From CAWUIO01 sp963922455 (GTDB lineage Bacteria; Bacteroidota; Bacteroidia; Cytophagales; Microscillaceae), in assembly GCA_963922455.1 (NCBI GenBank), contig CAWUIO010000040.1:1-50232 (forward strand): a stretch of DNA of 50,232 bases. The letters run 5' to 3'. Position numbers and translations under genes: made by a program. The notes under the pieces were generated by a model that worked only from the letters and a program-made list of their open reading frames with translations, had not been told where the DNA came from and searched no databases. Below are positions 33,577 through 42,009 of the stretch, in pieces (position 1 is the first letter of the stretch; each line of letters begins with the position of its first letter).

Positions 33577-34860
33577 ATGTTGGAAATTAGCTACATACGT
33601 GAGAATCAAGAGCTAGTTGTACAAGGATTGCAAAAACGGCACTTTCCCGAGGCCTCAAAAGTGGTCTCCGAAATCATCGAGATGGACCAGGCCCGAAGAG
33701 AAAGCCAGACCCAGGCCGACCAGGCCAAGGCCGAAATGAATGCTATTTCCAAAAGTATCGGGCAATTGATGAAAGCCGGTAAAAAAGAGGAAGCCAATGC
33801 GGCCAAGGCCCAAACCGGAACGCTCAAAGAACAAATACAAGAACTGAATAAGGAGCAGCAAGAAATAAGTCAAAAGCTGCAAAATGCCCTGTATTCGGTA
33901 CCCAACGTGCCCGCCCCCCAAAGCCCCGAGGGCAAAACCCCGGAGGACAATGTGGTCGATGCCGAGTTTGGAGAAAAACCTAGCTTGCCCAGTGAGTTTA
34001 AGCCGCATTGGGACCTGATCAAAGACTACGATATTATCGATTTTGAATTGGGGAATAAAATTACCGGGGCGGGTTTTCCCGTCTATAAAAAACAGGGGGC
34101 CCGTTTACAAAGGGCCTTGATCAACTACTTTTTGGACCATGCCCGGGATGCTGGTTACATGGAAATCCAACCCCCGATCTTGATTAATGAAGATTCGGGG
34201 CGAGGTACGGGGCAATTGCCCGACAAGGAGGGCCAGATGTACTACGTCCAGCATGACGAATTGTACCTCATTCCCACGGCCGAGGTGCCCATAACCAATA
34301 TTTACCGGGATGCTATTTTGAGCGAGGAGGAATTGCCTATCAAGTTGGCTGGATATACCCCTTGCTTCCGTCGGGAAGCGGGCTCTTGGGGGGCTGACGT
34401 TCGGGGGCTCAACCGTCTCCACCAATTTGACAAAGTAGAAATTGTCCAAATACAAAAGCCGGTGCTGTCCTATGATACCCTCGAGGAGATGTTGGCCCAC
34501 GTAACAAAGCTTCTGGATGCTTTAAAACTCCCCTACCGGGTCTTGAAACTCTGTGCCGGAGATCTAGGCTTCACCTCAGCCTTCACCTATGATTTGGAAG
34601 TGTACTCGGCCGCCCAGGAGCGTTGGTTGGAAGTAAGTTCGGTCAGTAATTTTGAGACCTACCAGGCCAATCGCTTGCAACTTCGCTATCGGGCCAAAGA
34701 CCAGAAAAAGCCGCAACTCACCCATACCCTCAACGGGAGTGCCCTGGCTTTGCCCCGGATTGTCGCGGCTTTACTCGAAAACAACCAAGCGAGTGATGCC
34801 ATTGAGTTGCCAGAAGTACTGCATGCCTATACGGGTTTTGAAACGATCCGGAAGGGCTAA
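33577..34860 (+). CDS. serS: Seryl-tRNA synthetase
   Basis: Charges tRNA-Ser with serine. The N-terminal long-helix arm (about 30-105, rich in A, K, E and Q) contacts the tRNA. Class II catalytic core: PPILINEDSGRGTGQLP, LYLIPTAEVPITN (TxE serine-binding motif), motif 2 CFRREAGSWGADVRGLNRLHQFDKVE, and motif 3 LNGSALALPRIVAALLEN. 427 residues, normal. Motif 2 has RREAGSWGAD instead of the common RSEAGSAGRD, which I believe is a lineage variant. Element G begins at the base right after the stop codon. Confidence 0.98.
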   Translation: MLEISYIRENQELVVQGLQKRHFPEASKVVSEIIEMDQARRESQTQADQAKAEMNAISKSIGQLMKAGKKEEANAAKAQTGTLKEQIQELNKEQQEISQKLQNALYSVPNVPAPQSPEGKTPEDNVVDAEFGEKPSLPSEFKPHWDLIKDYDIIDFELGNKITGAGFPVYKKQGARLQRALINYFLDHARDAGYMEIQPPILINEDSGRGTGQLPDKEGQMYYVQHDELYLIPTAEVPITNIYRDAILSEEELPIKLAGYTPCFRREAGSWGADVRGLNRLHQFDKVEIVQIQKPVLSYDTLEEMLAHVTKLLDALKLPYRVLKLCAGDLGFTSAFTYDLEVYSAAQERWLEVSSVSNFETYQANRLQLRYRAKDQKKPQLTHTLNGSALALPRIVAALLENNQASDAIELPEVLHAYTGFETIRKG

Positions 34861-34990
34861 GGGGCTTCCCCGCGCGATGGCCCCTAGGTATATAATAAGG
34901 ACTAAGGTGCCGGCGCGGGTCGGGCTCTCGCTACTCGCTGGCCAACGCGCATCCAGCGGCGAGCTCAGACAGGCCGCTCCATCCCTAAGC
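34861..34990 (+). repeat. Dispersed structured element, copy G
   Basis: 130-bp copy beginning GGGGCTTCCCCGCGC at the first base after the serS stop codon and ending ATCCCTAAGC. Ends pair GCTT/AAGC plus a G-T wobble; inner helix CCCGCGC/GCGCGGG; third helix CGCTGG/CCAGCG extended by CTCG/CGAG. A purine-rich tail with about four GAGAGGA units follows (35023-35055). Confidence 0.88.
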
Positions 34991-35246
34991 TGAAGAAAGG
35001 AACCGGGATACGGGTCTTATTTGAGAGGAGAGAGGAGAGAGGAGAGAAGGAAAAGAGATTAGCTCGGGGGCAAATGCTTTGTGGCAGCATCTTTTTGGCT
35101 TTTGCCCTGCCTTTAACTTGCCCTGAGTTTTTTAGGGGCTTTATACGCTCTGCATTCCTCGTTAAGCGCAAATACCGGGTTGGCATTATTATCTAATTCG
35201 GGTAGTACCTATCAATATTTTCCTGAGATTTTCGGAAGTCATCTTG

Positions 35247-35363
35247 TTAAAGTATGGCCACCATAGCCTTGAGTTTGTGCACTTCTTGATTTAAGAAGTG
35301 GTCAAGATGAACTAGATCACGGTACTCATCCTGGTTTTTTTCGGTATGGGGGGCATTACACAT
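35247..35363 (-). CDS. Possible 38-residue small protein
   Basis: ATG frame of 38 codons on the minus strand, in the 0.4-kb spacer between elements G and H. The predicted peptide is mostly an amphipathic helix (DEYRDLVHLDHFLNQEVHKLKAMV), with normal codon-like composition and no repeats. No family is recognised, and there is no clear ribosome-binding site. It may be the remnant of a larger gene broken by element insertion, or a chance frame. The rest of the 34991-35713 stretch holds the G and H tails, element H, and nothing else I can identify. Confidence 0.3.
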   Translation of the reverse strand: MCNAPHTEKNQDEYRDLVHLDHFLNQEVHKLKAMVAIL

Positions 35364-35492
35364 AAAATAAAAGCTTGTTGTGATTCCTTCCTTTGTAGTC
35401 AAGTCAAGCGGGGGGCTTCAATTGGTTTGTTCTTGCTCTGGGCCCCAATATCCATATCTTTCCTCTCGCTTCTCTGCTCTCTCTTCTTCTTC

Positions 35493-35622
35493 GGCTTAGG
35501 GATAGAGCGGCCTGTTTGAGCCCGCAAAGGCCTTGTGGGGGGCAGGCGAGTAGCGAAAGCCCGGCCCGCGCGGGTAGAAACGTACAAGGGGCTAGCTTTT
35601 ATCAGGAGCGCGGGCAAGCCCC
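35493..35622 (-). repeat. Dispersed structured element, copy H
   Basis: 130-bp copy; minus strand begins GGGGCTTGCCCGCGC and ends ATCCCTAAGCC. Ends pair GGCTT/AAGCC; inner helix GCCCGCGC/GCGCGGGC. Purine-rich tail (on the minus strand) at 35459-35492 with GAGAGCAGAGAAGCGAGAGG, the same as in copy E. It lies 91 nt after the next minus-strand gene and tail-to-tail with copy G. Confidence 0.88.
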
Positions 35623-35713
35623 AAAGAATAGTTAAGAAAAGTAATAATAGGAGAGGTACAAAAATCGTGACCAAGGGGAAATGGGAATTGACTAGAAAGG
35701 GCGTGACTGTATA

Positions 35714-36106
35714 CTAGGAACGTTTTCTAACCAACATCATCAATTCTTTCTGGACATGCCAGTCTTTGGCCAACTTGAGCATGGCTGTGGCTTCCATCTC
35801 CGTGACGTAGCCTTTGACATTATTGGCTTCCCAAACCATGCCTAAGTAAGACAAACGGGTTTGTTTTTCCAGATTGCCGACTACTTCATTTAGATATTCA
35901 CGGGCCCGCTCGAAGGCCGTGTAATAATCAAGAGCGATAAAGTCATTGGCCCACTTCAACTCTTCCCAGGCATCAAATTTCCGGGCGGTATTGTCCAGAA
36001 TCTCCTTTTCATCATTATCCAAACCGTGATAATGAAAAATAACGGATTTGAGTAAAAGAATGGCTTTTTTGTGTTCGCTTGAGCTTGGTTGTATCTCGCT
36101 AGCCAT
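35714..36106 (-). CDS. Hypothetical helical protein
   Basis: 130 residues, no signal peptide or membrane segment, no family recognised. It is predicted to be all helical, with many acidic and aromatic residues (NDEKEILDNTARKFDAWEELKWANDFIALDYYTAFERAREYL and GYVTEMEATAMLKLAKDWHVQKELMMLV). The pattern of short helices with conserved acidic positions recalls TerB-like proteins, but that is only an impression. A perfect -7 box TATTTTTG lies at 36123-36130, about 17 nt upstream, suggesting its own promoter and a short leader. Codon use matches its neighbours. Confidence 0.72.
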   Translation of the reverse strand: MASEIQPSSSEHKKAILLLKSVIFHYHGLDNDEKEILDNTARKFDAWEELKWANDFIALDYYTAFERAREYLNEVVGNLEKQTRLSYLGMVWEANNVKGYVTEMEATAMLKLAKDWHVQKELMMLVRKRS

Positions 36107-36122
36107 AAGATAATAATTTACA

Positions 36123-36130
36123 CAAAAATA
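36123..36130 (-). promoter_or_regulatory. -7 box upstream of the 36.1-kb hypothetical gene
   Basis: TATTTTTG on the minus strand, full TAnnTTTG match, 16 nt before the start codon; no clear -33 element. Confidence 0.4.
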
Positions 36131-36195
36131 GGGAATAATTTATTTTTAGTGCTGGTATGATGGATGTAAAGAAGAATAAATGTAATTTTTATTAA

Positions 36196-36966
36196 TTATC
36201 TCTTGTTGTCTGCCTGGAGATGATATAAAACGGGTTTACTCGGACTGGCATCTAATTGAATATTGAGAGCCTGTAAGTTGAGCAAGTAATACCCATCGTA
36301 AATGTTTTTATTTACGTAAATTAACTCCGTTATGGTACAAAATCTTCTAATTTCTTTTGGGATACCCCAAAACTCGTGGTGAACTTGTAGTCTTCCTTCA
36401 TCCGACTCCCGGTCTACAGAGGGTAGGTCAACCAACAAATGTTGCACGCCACGAGACCGTAGAAGATCTCCGATGCCCTTCTCTAAGTAGGGAGGGTTTT
36501 GCCCGGAATAGTCTCGGGTGAACTTGGTTTCTACGTTAGGTAAGGTTCTCATAACCAGGGCCTCCAAGGGCTTTTTGCTGATTAATCCTTCCAAATCTTC
36601 ATAGGAAATTACGTGATCATCACCGACTTGCCGGGGAGTTACGGTAATTAACTGGGCAAAAAACAGGCCTGATTTTAAACAATTGGCCATGGTAGCTTGA
36701 GGATTGTCGCTGATGTGGCCATAGCATTCGGTATGGGTGCCGTTGCCGTGGGGAGCTATTTGGATTTGCCAGTGGTTACAGGCCCCCCCCAGGGCCACAC
36801 TGCCCACAAAGTTACCATCTTTGATGGGGGTAAACTTGGGAGTAGGGCTAAAATAGCAATTGGGGTTGTTTACTCCCGTCTGTAAGGGAATAGAGATATC
36901 TAAAGCTTTTTCTGGATCAAAGGAATACTGGTTTCCGGCATAAGAGAAAGAGAATTGCTTACTCAT
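36196..36966 (-). CDS. Cyclase family protein (kynurenine formamidase-like)
   Basis: Metal-dependent amidohydrolase of the cyclase/kynurenine formamidase superfamily. The metal site is the HxGTHxDxPxH type, here His73-Gly-Asn-Gly-Thr-His78-Thr-Glu80-Cys-Tyr-Gly-His84: Glu replaces the usual Asp, an acceptable ligand change. The start DISIPLQTG and the later HLLVDLPSVDRESDEG and VHHEFWGIPKE are family features. 256 residues, cytoplasmic. It overlaps hemW by 4 bp (ATGA), so both are translated from one mRNA. No tryptophan-degradation genes lie nearby, so the substrate is open. Confidence 0.87.
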   Translation of the reverse strand: MSKQFSFSYAGNQYSFDPEKALDISIPLQTGVNNPNCYFSPTPKFTPIKDGNFVGSVALGGACNHWQIQIAPHGNGTHTECYGHISDNPQATMANCLKSGLFFAQLITVTPRQVGDDHVISYEDLEGLISKKPLEALVMRTLPNVETKFTRDYSGQNPPYLEKGIGDLLRSRGVQHLLVDLPSVDRESDEGRLQVHHEFWGIPKEIRRFCTITELIYVNKNIYDGYYLLNLQALNIQLDASPSKPVLYHLQADNKR

Positions 36967-38099
36967 GGATTATCTATTAAGAAGAGTTCTTCGGCGATAC
37001 GATCGGCAAATAATTTACCCGTTCGGGTTAAAAAAACGGTTGCATCTTGCCAAAAGATATAGCCTTTTTGCTGGTAGACCTCTAAAATAGGATGAAAATG
37101 TTTTTTTAGGTCGAGATTATACATTTTTTGTATGTGATCAAAATTACAGCCCCATTGGGTGCGCAGGCTAGTCATAAGGTATTCATTAATTTGGTCTAGG
37201 TTGCTAAGGATTTCGCGCTCATAGGGCACTTTGCCTTCCTTCAAGGATTGAATATATTTCGGATTATGTGCCACATTAAACTGCCGGCTCAATTGATTAT
37301 ACGAATGGGCCGAAGGACCCAAGCCTAAGTAGGAACCCTTTTTCCAATAATTAAGGTTATGACGAGAGTACAGGTGGTCTCGAGCAAAGTTAGAGATTTC
37401 ATAATGTTCAAACCCGTTTTGCTCTAGGGTATCCAGAAGCAAATGAAATTGATGAATTACAAAATCATCGGGGGGGAGGCTGAATTTTCCTTTTTTTTGC
37501 CAATTGCCAAAAACGGTATGGGGCTCCACGGTTAGGCAATAGGCCGAGATATGGGGAACTTGCAACTCTATGGCTTTTTCTAGGTCTTGTTCCCAAATTC
37601 TGTGATCTTGGGAAGGAATACCATAAATAAGGTCAATGCTGATATTCTCGAAGCCCACCGTTTGCGCTTCTACAATCGAGTGGTAAGCGGTTTTGCTATC
37701 GTGTGAGCGGTTTAAGAGGTAGAGTTGACTTTGCTCAAATGACTGAACCCCAATACTGAGGCGGTTAATACCTACTTTTTGAAAAGCACGAAGGCTATCT
37801 CCTTGGAGGTCATCTGGATTTGCTTCTAGGCTGATTTCAGCATCAGGTGCAATGTTAAAGTGTGTATGTAAGTGTTCAAAGAGCGTATGCAGATCATTTT
37901 CGCTAAGAAGAGAAGGGGTTCCTCCGCCCAAATATAGGGTTTGAATGGGGGCATGGTTTAAATAATCTGCCTGTAGTTTGATTTCAGTGGCCAGGGCCCG
38001 TAGTACATCAGGCTTATGTTTGAGACTTGTGCTAAAATGGAAGTCACAGTAATGGCAAGCCTGCTGACAAAATGGAATATGCAAGTATATACTAGACAA
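36963..38099 (-). CDS. hemW: Radical SAM HemW-like protein
   Basis: Radical SAM protein of the HemN/HemW family, which binds haem and is thought to insert it into target proteins; often mis-called coproporphyrinogen oxidase. The iron-sulfur motif CxxxCxxC is Cys11, Cys15 and Cys18 in HIPFCQQACHYCDF. GGGTPSLL, EANPDDLQGDSLRAFQKVGINRLSIGVQSF and DLIYGIPSQ follow. It lacks the fourth-Cys N-terminal extension of true HemN. The start must be TTG at 38099: a stop codon lies two codons upstream and no ATG is available before the Cys motif. 378 residues. It overlaps the cyclase gene downstream. Confidence 0.92.
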   Translation of the reverse strand: MSSIYLHIPFCQQACHYCDFHFSTSLKHKPDVLRALATEIKLQADYLNHAPIQTLYLGGGTPSLLSENDLHTLFEHLHTHFNIAPDAEISLEANPDDLQGDSLRAFQKVGINRLSIGVQSFEQSQLYLLNRSHDSKTAYHSIVEAQTVGFENISIDLIYGIPSQDHRIWEQDLEKAIELQVPHISAYCLTVEPHTVFGNWQKKGKFSLPPDDFVIHQFHLLLDTLEQNGFEHYEISNFARDHLYSRHNLNYWKKGSYLGLGPSAHSYNQLSRQFNVAHNPKYIQSLKEGKVPYEREILSNLDQINEYLMTSLRTQWGCNFDHIQKMYNLDLKKHFHPILEVYQQKGYIFWQDATVFLTRTGKLFADRIAEELFLIDNP

Positions 38100-38117
38100 T
38101 CTTTAAGGTTTTTAATT

Positions 38118-38142
38118 CACGTGAATATTTCTAGAACACGTG
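38118..38142. promoter_or_regulatory. Two CACGTG palindromes between hemW and the Omp85 gene
   Basis: Direct repeat CACGTGAA at 38118-38125 and 38137-38144, 19 bp apart, each with a palindromic CACGTG core; the first is within the 12-bp palindrome ATTCACGTGAAT. They sit at the divergent hemW/Omp85 start region and partly inside the predicted signal-peptide codons. Possible operator. Confidence 0.3.
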
Positions 38143-39908
38143 AACATGGGAATTTGTCTATTTTCTTTCTGAGTATTTTCTGTTTGTTTTTATTTCCTTC
38201 ATTTCTTCGTGGACAAGAGAAAGCCAAGGCAAAAAAAGCAATAGAGATACGGCTAGAGCCCAGCGCATTTTTGAGCGGCATTCCTAAGCCCCGGTTTAAG
38301 CAGTATGCTGACTCGATCGAGGCTCTTCAAGCGGTATCGGCGTGGATTACTTCATTAAGACAGCAAGGCTGGTTGGAGGCACAGTACCAGTACCTTCGTA
38401 GGGAAGGGCGCTTCTTGCGCGTGCAATTCTCACCCGGTGAGCGATATTATTGGAAGCAGCTGGATACTCAGTTGGTACCAGAAGAATTTTTAAGAGAAGC
38501 GAAGTACAAAAAAAAGAAGTTTAAAGAAAAGCCCTATACGCACCAGGAGCTGCTAAGTGTCCAAAATGCCTTGTTGGGTGAAGCCGAAAACCGAGGGTAT
38601 CCCTTCGCAGAAGTAGGGCTTGACTCAATAACTATAGAAAAAGGGTTGTTCGAGGGAAGATTGTCATGGGATCTTGGCCCGGAAATACGGTTTGATAGTT
38701 TGGCCTTACAGGGGAGTTTTTCTTGGAAGCCCCGTTTTGCGGCCAACTTTCTGAGGATACGGGCCGGGGACTTATTTGACCAAAGTAAAATAGAAAGGGC
38801 CCTCTTACACTTAAGGCAATTACCTTACTTGAGCATAAAACAAGCGCCTCAAATTCAATTTACAGAGGGCTTGGCCAAGCCCCGGTTTTATGTAGACAAA
38901 AGAGCGGCCAACCGAATTAATGGGATTATTGGGGTTTTGCCCAATGCCGGGAATGGCTCGAGGACCCTTATCACTGGAGATTTTCAATTGGAGCTCCAAA
39001 ATTTGCTGTCTACTGGAAAATATTTAAAAGCCCAATGGCGGAGATTGCAGGAAGCTTCCCAGTTATTAGACTTGGAATATCAGCAACCTCGTATTTTAGG
39101 AAGCAAGTTAGATGCGGGTATCCGGTTTTTTTTGAATCGTAGGGACAGTACATTTTTAAATAGGGAATGGAGATTTACTTTATGGTATACTCTGGACAAT
39201 CTGGGGAAGTTTGGTTTAGACTTTCAAGATGATTTATCAAATGTCTTAGCCGATGCGAGTGAGTTAAGAGATAATAACTTGGCCCAAGAAATTACCGGAT
39301 CTCGTTTTACCTCCTTTGGATTACGATATGAACGAGACCGCAGAGATAACCCTCTCTATCCACGCCAGGGTTGGAGAGGGGCACTGAGAGGTTTAGGCGG
39401 AAATAAAGTCGTAGAATTGGATGCGGGTTTATCGGATACCTTATTTACAGGCTTAGATCGAAGAAGTTTACAATTACGATTAGAAGGGTCTTGGGAGAAT
39501 CACTGGAAGTTAAGCCCTAAAAGTGGGCTATTCCTACATTGGAGAGCCGCTTATTTATTCAATGAAAATTTGTTTCTCAACGAATTGTTTCAAATTGGAG
39601 GGCTTACCACACTGAGAGGGCATAATGAAAATGTTTTTTTTGCTTCAGCTTACCAAATAGTACAGGTAGAATATAGGATTTATAGTCAGCCAGATTCGTA
39701 TTTTTTCGCCTTTTACGATCAAGCTTGGTATAGACAAGCCCTATTTAACTCATTTCAAAGGGATTTTCCTTTAGGGATTGGTATGGGTATAAACTTTGCT
39801 GTCCGCAATGGAATCTTTACTTTTGTTTATGCTCTGGGGCAATCGGCCGATCAATCGGCGGGTTTTCAACAGTCCAAGGTCCATTTTGGCTATACCAATA
39901 AATTCTGA
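38121..39908 (+). CDS. Omp85/BamA-like outer membrane protein
   Basis: Outer-membrane beta-barrel of the Omp85 superfamily with N-terminal POTRA-like repeats. After a signal peptide (LSIFFLSIFCLFLFPSFLRGQ) come about 250 residues with the alternating pattern of POTRA domains (GLFEGRLSWDLGPEIRFDSLALQGSFSW, LRIRAGDLFDQSKIERALLHLRQLPYL). The C-terminal half is a barrel with strands such as FGLRYERDRRDNPLYPRQGWRGALRG and the loop-6-like motif GLTTLRGHNENVF. The final residue is Phe, as in outer-membrane proteins. It could export or insert proteins, as TamA or BamA does. The start is uncertain: a GTG at 38121 gives a normal signal peptide and avoids overlap with hemW; upstream ATGs (38016, 38082) lie inside hemW. 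Confidence 0.83.
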   Translation: MNISRTREHGNLSIFFLSIFCLFLFPSFLRGQEKAKAKKAIEIRLEPSAFLSGIPKPRFKQYADSIEALQAVSAWITSLRQQGWLEAQYQYLRREGRFLRVQFSPGERYYWKQLDTQLVPEEFLREAKYKKKKFKEKPYTHQELLSVQNALLGEAENRGYPFAEVGLDSITIEKGLFEGRLSWDLGPEIRFDSLALQGSFSWKPRFAANFLRIRAGDLFDQSKIERALLHLRQLPYLSIKQAPQIQFTEGLAKPRFYVDKRAANRINGIIGVLPNAGNGSRTLITGDFQLELQNLLSTGKYLKAQWRRLQEASQLLDLEYQQPRILGSKLDAGIRFFLNRRDSTFLNREWRFTLWYTLDNLGKFGLDFQDDLSNVLADASELRDNNLAQEITGSRFTSFGLRYERDRRDNPLYPRQGWRGALRGLGGNKVVELDAGLSDTLFTGLDRRSLQLRLEGSWENHWKLSPKSGLFLHWRAAYLFNENLFLNELFQIGGLTTLRGHNENVFFASAYQIVQVEYRIYSQPDSYFFAFYDQAWYRQALFNSFQRDFPLGIGMGINFAVRNGIFTFVYALGQSADQSAGFQQSKVHFGYTNKF

Positions 39909-41090
39909 ATGAGCCGCTGCGTATTTATACTTGTATTTTTTTCTTGGCAACTGCAAGCTGGGATTTCTTTTTCGGCAGAGTTGCCTGGCCAGAAGGATTT
40001 TTATCTAATCCGTAATTTGCTGCATGATCTTCAGGTATATGATGATAAGTATGAAGCTAATGTGCCCTATATCGCTTCCCGGCATCAAAATACGCGGGTA
40101 ATCAACTCTTGGTTAGATTTAAAAGGGAATAGGGATTATGACCTGATTTTTTGGTCTTATCCAGATTTGCACCTATTTATAGATCAGGGACTATCCAAGC
40201 GCTTTTCAGGGGAAGGGTGGATGGTATTGCCCATTGATAGTTTGTATCGGGTGGTGAAAAAAGACAAAATATACCTCACCTTTTATGATGAGACTCGTCG
40301 TTTACCTTTACCGGCCTTGTTTGTTGGCACCAAAGTGGAGAGCAAAACGCAAATGGTTGAGGAAATGGATTCACTAAGCCCCTTTGATTACAGGAAAAAG
40401 TCTCGAAGGAGCGTGAACCATACGCTTACTCTATTAGCCTGGGTAGTTTTGGTTTTTCACACCTTAATCTTACATTACAACCGTCGTAGTATTATAGATT
40501 TTTATAGTTTACGCAGTAGCCTTTCAAATTTATCCCGCAAGGATGGCAATCTGATAAATAAGCCTTTAAACCAAGCCAATCTCTTAATACTTGGGGGGCA
40601 CGCATTGGTGATTTCTATTGTGTATAGCTTTGGGGTGTTTCAAGGGAAGCTTGGTAATTTAGGAGCGTTCTGGAGCATGAGCTCAGTAAACACAACGGGG
40701 GAGGGAATAGGGATAATAGGATTGTTAATGTGTGTTATACTGGGCCTTTTCATACTAAAATATACTTTATGCGCCTCTATGGGAGGGCTATTGAGCTTGA
40801 GTAGGTTTAATGTGCATACGCATTTCTTTGAGTATGTACGCTTGTCAATTTTGTTTTACAGTTCGCTCTATCTTGTCCTGATACTTTTTTATCAATTTGA
40901 TATTCAGTATTATACTTACTTTGCTCAAATTTTCCTGTATTCGGTCATGGGCTTTCATATTTTACAAATGCTTGTAGTTTGTTTTTACATTATCAAACTT
41001 ACGGATTATACAAGTCTTTATTTATTTTATTATCTTTGCATGACCGAATTAGTACCCCTATTAATCGGTTTGAAGATTTTAATCTTATAA
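39909..41090 (+). CDS. DUF4271 domain membrane protein
   Basis: Bacteroidota-specific integral membrane protein of unknown function. A signal-like first segment (1-22), an extracytoplasmic region of about 150 residues, then six or so membrane segments (about 175-393), ending LVPLLIGLKILIL. Matches DUF4271 by its C-terminal membrane block (HTHFFEYVRLSILFYSSLYLVLIL, GFHILQMLVVCFYIIKL). It starts at the base after the Omp85 stop codon and is followed by hemD after 34 nt. This DUF4271-hemD pairing upstream of T9SS genes recurs in the phylum, to my knowledge, which hints at an envelope role. Confidence 0.85.
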   Translation: MSRCVFILVFFSWQLQAGISFSAELPGQKDFYLIRNLLHDLQVYDDKYEANVPYIASRHQNTRVINSWLDLKGNRDYDLIFWSYPDLHLFIDQGLSKRFSGEGWMVLPIDSLYRVVKKDKIYLTFYDETRRLPLPALFVGTKVESKTQMVEEMDSLSPFDYRKKSRRSVNHTLTLLAWVVLVFHTLILHYNRRSIIDFYSLRSSLSNLSRKDGNLINKPLNQANLLILGGHALVISIVYSFGVFQGKLGNLGAFWSMSSVNTTGEGIGIIGLLMCVILGLFILKYTLCASMGGLLSLSRFNVHTHFFEYVRLSILFYSSLYLVLILFYQFDIQYYTYFAQIFLYSVMGFHILQMLVVCFYIIKLTDYTSLYLFYYLCMTELVPLLIGLKILIL

Positions 41091-41124
41091 AAATCTCGTA
41101 AACCATCAAGCGCCAGAGATCCCA

Positions 41125-41913
41125 ATGAGTGAATCACACTTGCACATTACGAAAGACCGTCTCAAAAAAGTTTCCAGCATCTTGGTTTCACAACCTAAAC
41201 CGAACTCACCCAATTCACCTTATTTTGAATTAGCTAAAAGACACAACATTAAGATAGATTTCCGCCCTTTTATTCATGTCGAGCCCGTAAGCACGAAAGA
41301 ATTCAGAAAGCAGAAGATTAATATCTTAGATTATAATGCCGTGATCTTTACCAGTAGGAATGCGGTGAAGCATTTTTTTTCAATTTGCAAGGAATTACGG
41401 ATTGAGGTACCCATAGACATGAAGTATTTCTGTGTCTCGGAACAGACGGCCAACTTTTTACAGAAATTCATTGTAGTACGTAAGCGGAAAATTTTCACTG
41501 GAAAACGTACGGTGAGCGACCTATTTCCCGTTATTAAAAAGCATTCCAAAGAGAAATTTCTGTTTCCTTGTTCTAATATAAGGAAGGATGATCTTCCGGA
41601 TTATATGAACAAAAATAGCTACGACTTTAAAGAAATGATTCTTTATCGTACAGTAGCGAGTGACTTATCAGACTTGTCTGATGTGAATTATGATATCCTA
41701 GCCTTCTACAGTCCTTCTGGAATTAGCTCACTGTTTGAGAACTTTCCAGATTTTAAGCAAAATAATACCCGAATTGCGGCTTTTGGCCCAACTACATCCA
41801 AAGCAGTGAGAGATGCTGGTTTGATATTGGATATAGAAGCACCTTTGCCTAATGCTCCTTCTATGACCGGAGCCTTGGAAGCTTATATCAAACTGGCTAA
41901 TAAAGTGAAGTAA
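41125..41913 (+). CDS. hemD: Uroporphyrinogen-III synthase
   Basis: Closes and inverts hydroxymethylbilane to uroporphyrinogen III in haem synthesis. The family is poorly conserved in sequence; recognised here by the two-lobed layout: ILVSQPKPNSPNSPYFELAKR near the N-terminus, YNAVIFTSRNAVKHFF (about 73-88), then FPCSNIRKDDLPDYM, ILAFYSPSGISSLFENF and IAAFGPTTSKAVRDAGL, all HemD signatures. 262 residues, no signal. It lies between DUF4271 and the PorP/SprF-like gene with no other haem gene in the run; hemW is 3 kb away on the other strand. Confidence 0.9.
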   Translation: MSESHLHITKDRLKKVSSILVSQPKPNSPNSPYFELAKRHNIKIDFRPFIHVEPVSTKEFRKQKINILDYNAVIFTSRNAVKHFFSICKELRIEVPIDMKYFCVSEQTANFLQKFIVVRKRKIFTGKRTVSDLFPVIKKHSKEKFLFPCSNIRKDDLPDYMNKNSYDFKEMILYRTVASDLSDLSDVNYDILAFYSPSGISSLFENFPDFKQNNTRIAAFGPTTSKAVRDAGLILDIEAPLPNAPSMTGALEAYIKLANKVK

Positions 41914-42009
41914 AGGGAATATTTTTCTTTATATAAATGTTGCTTTAAAAGGCATATTTATTAAATTTTGCCATTCCTTCACCAAATTACCAAGATGATT
42001 ATTTTCCAT

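Noticed and set aside
34991..35190. Coding frames on both strands of the spacer after element G (for example 34965-35186 minus)
   Set aside because: They run through element G or its simple GAGAGGA tail and have no recognisable domain.
63..35622. Target-site duplications at the ends of elements A to I
   Set aside because: Comparing the bases directly outside each copy shows no consistent short direct repeats, so a cut-and-paste insertion mark is not visible.
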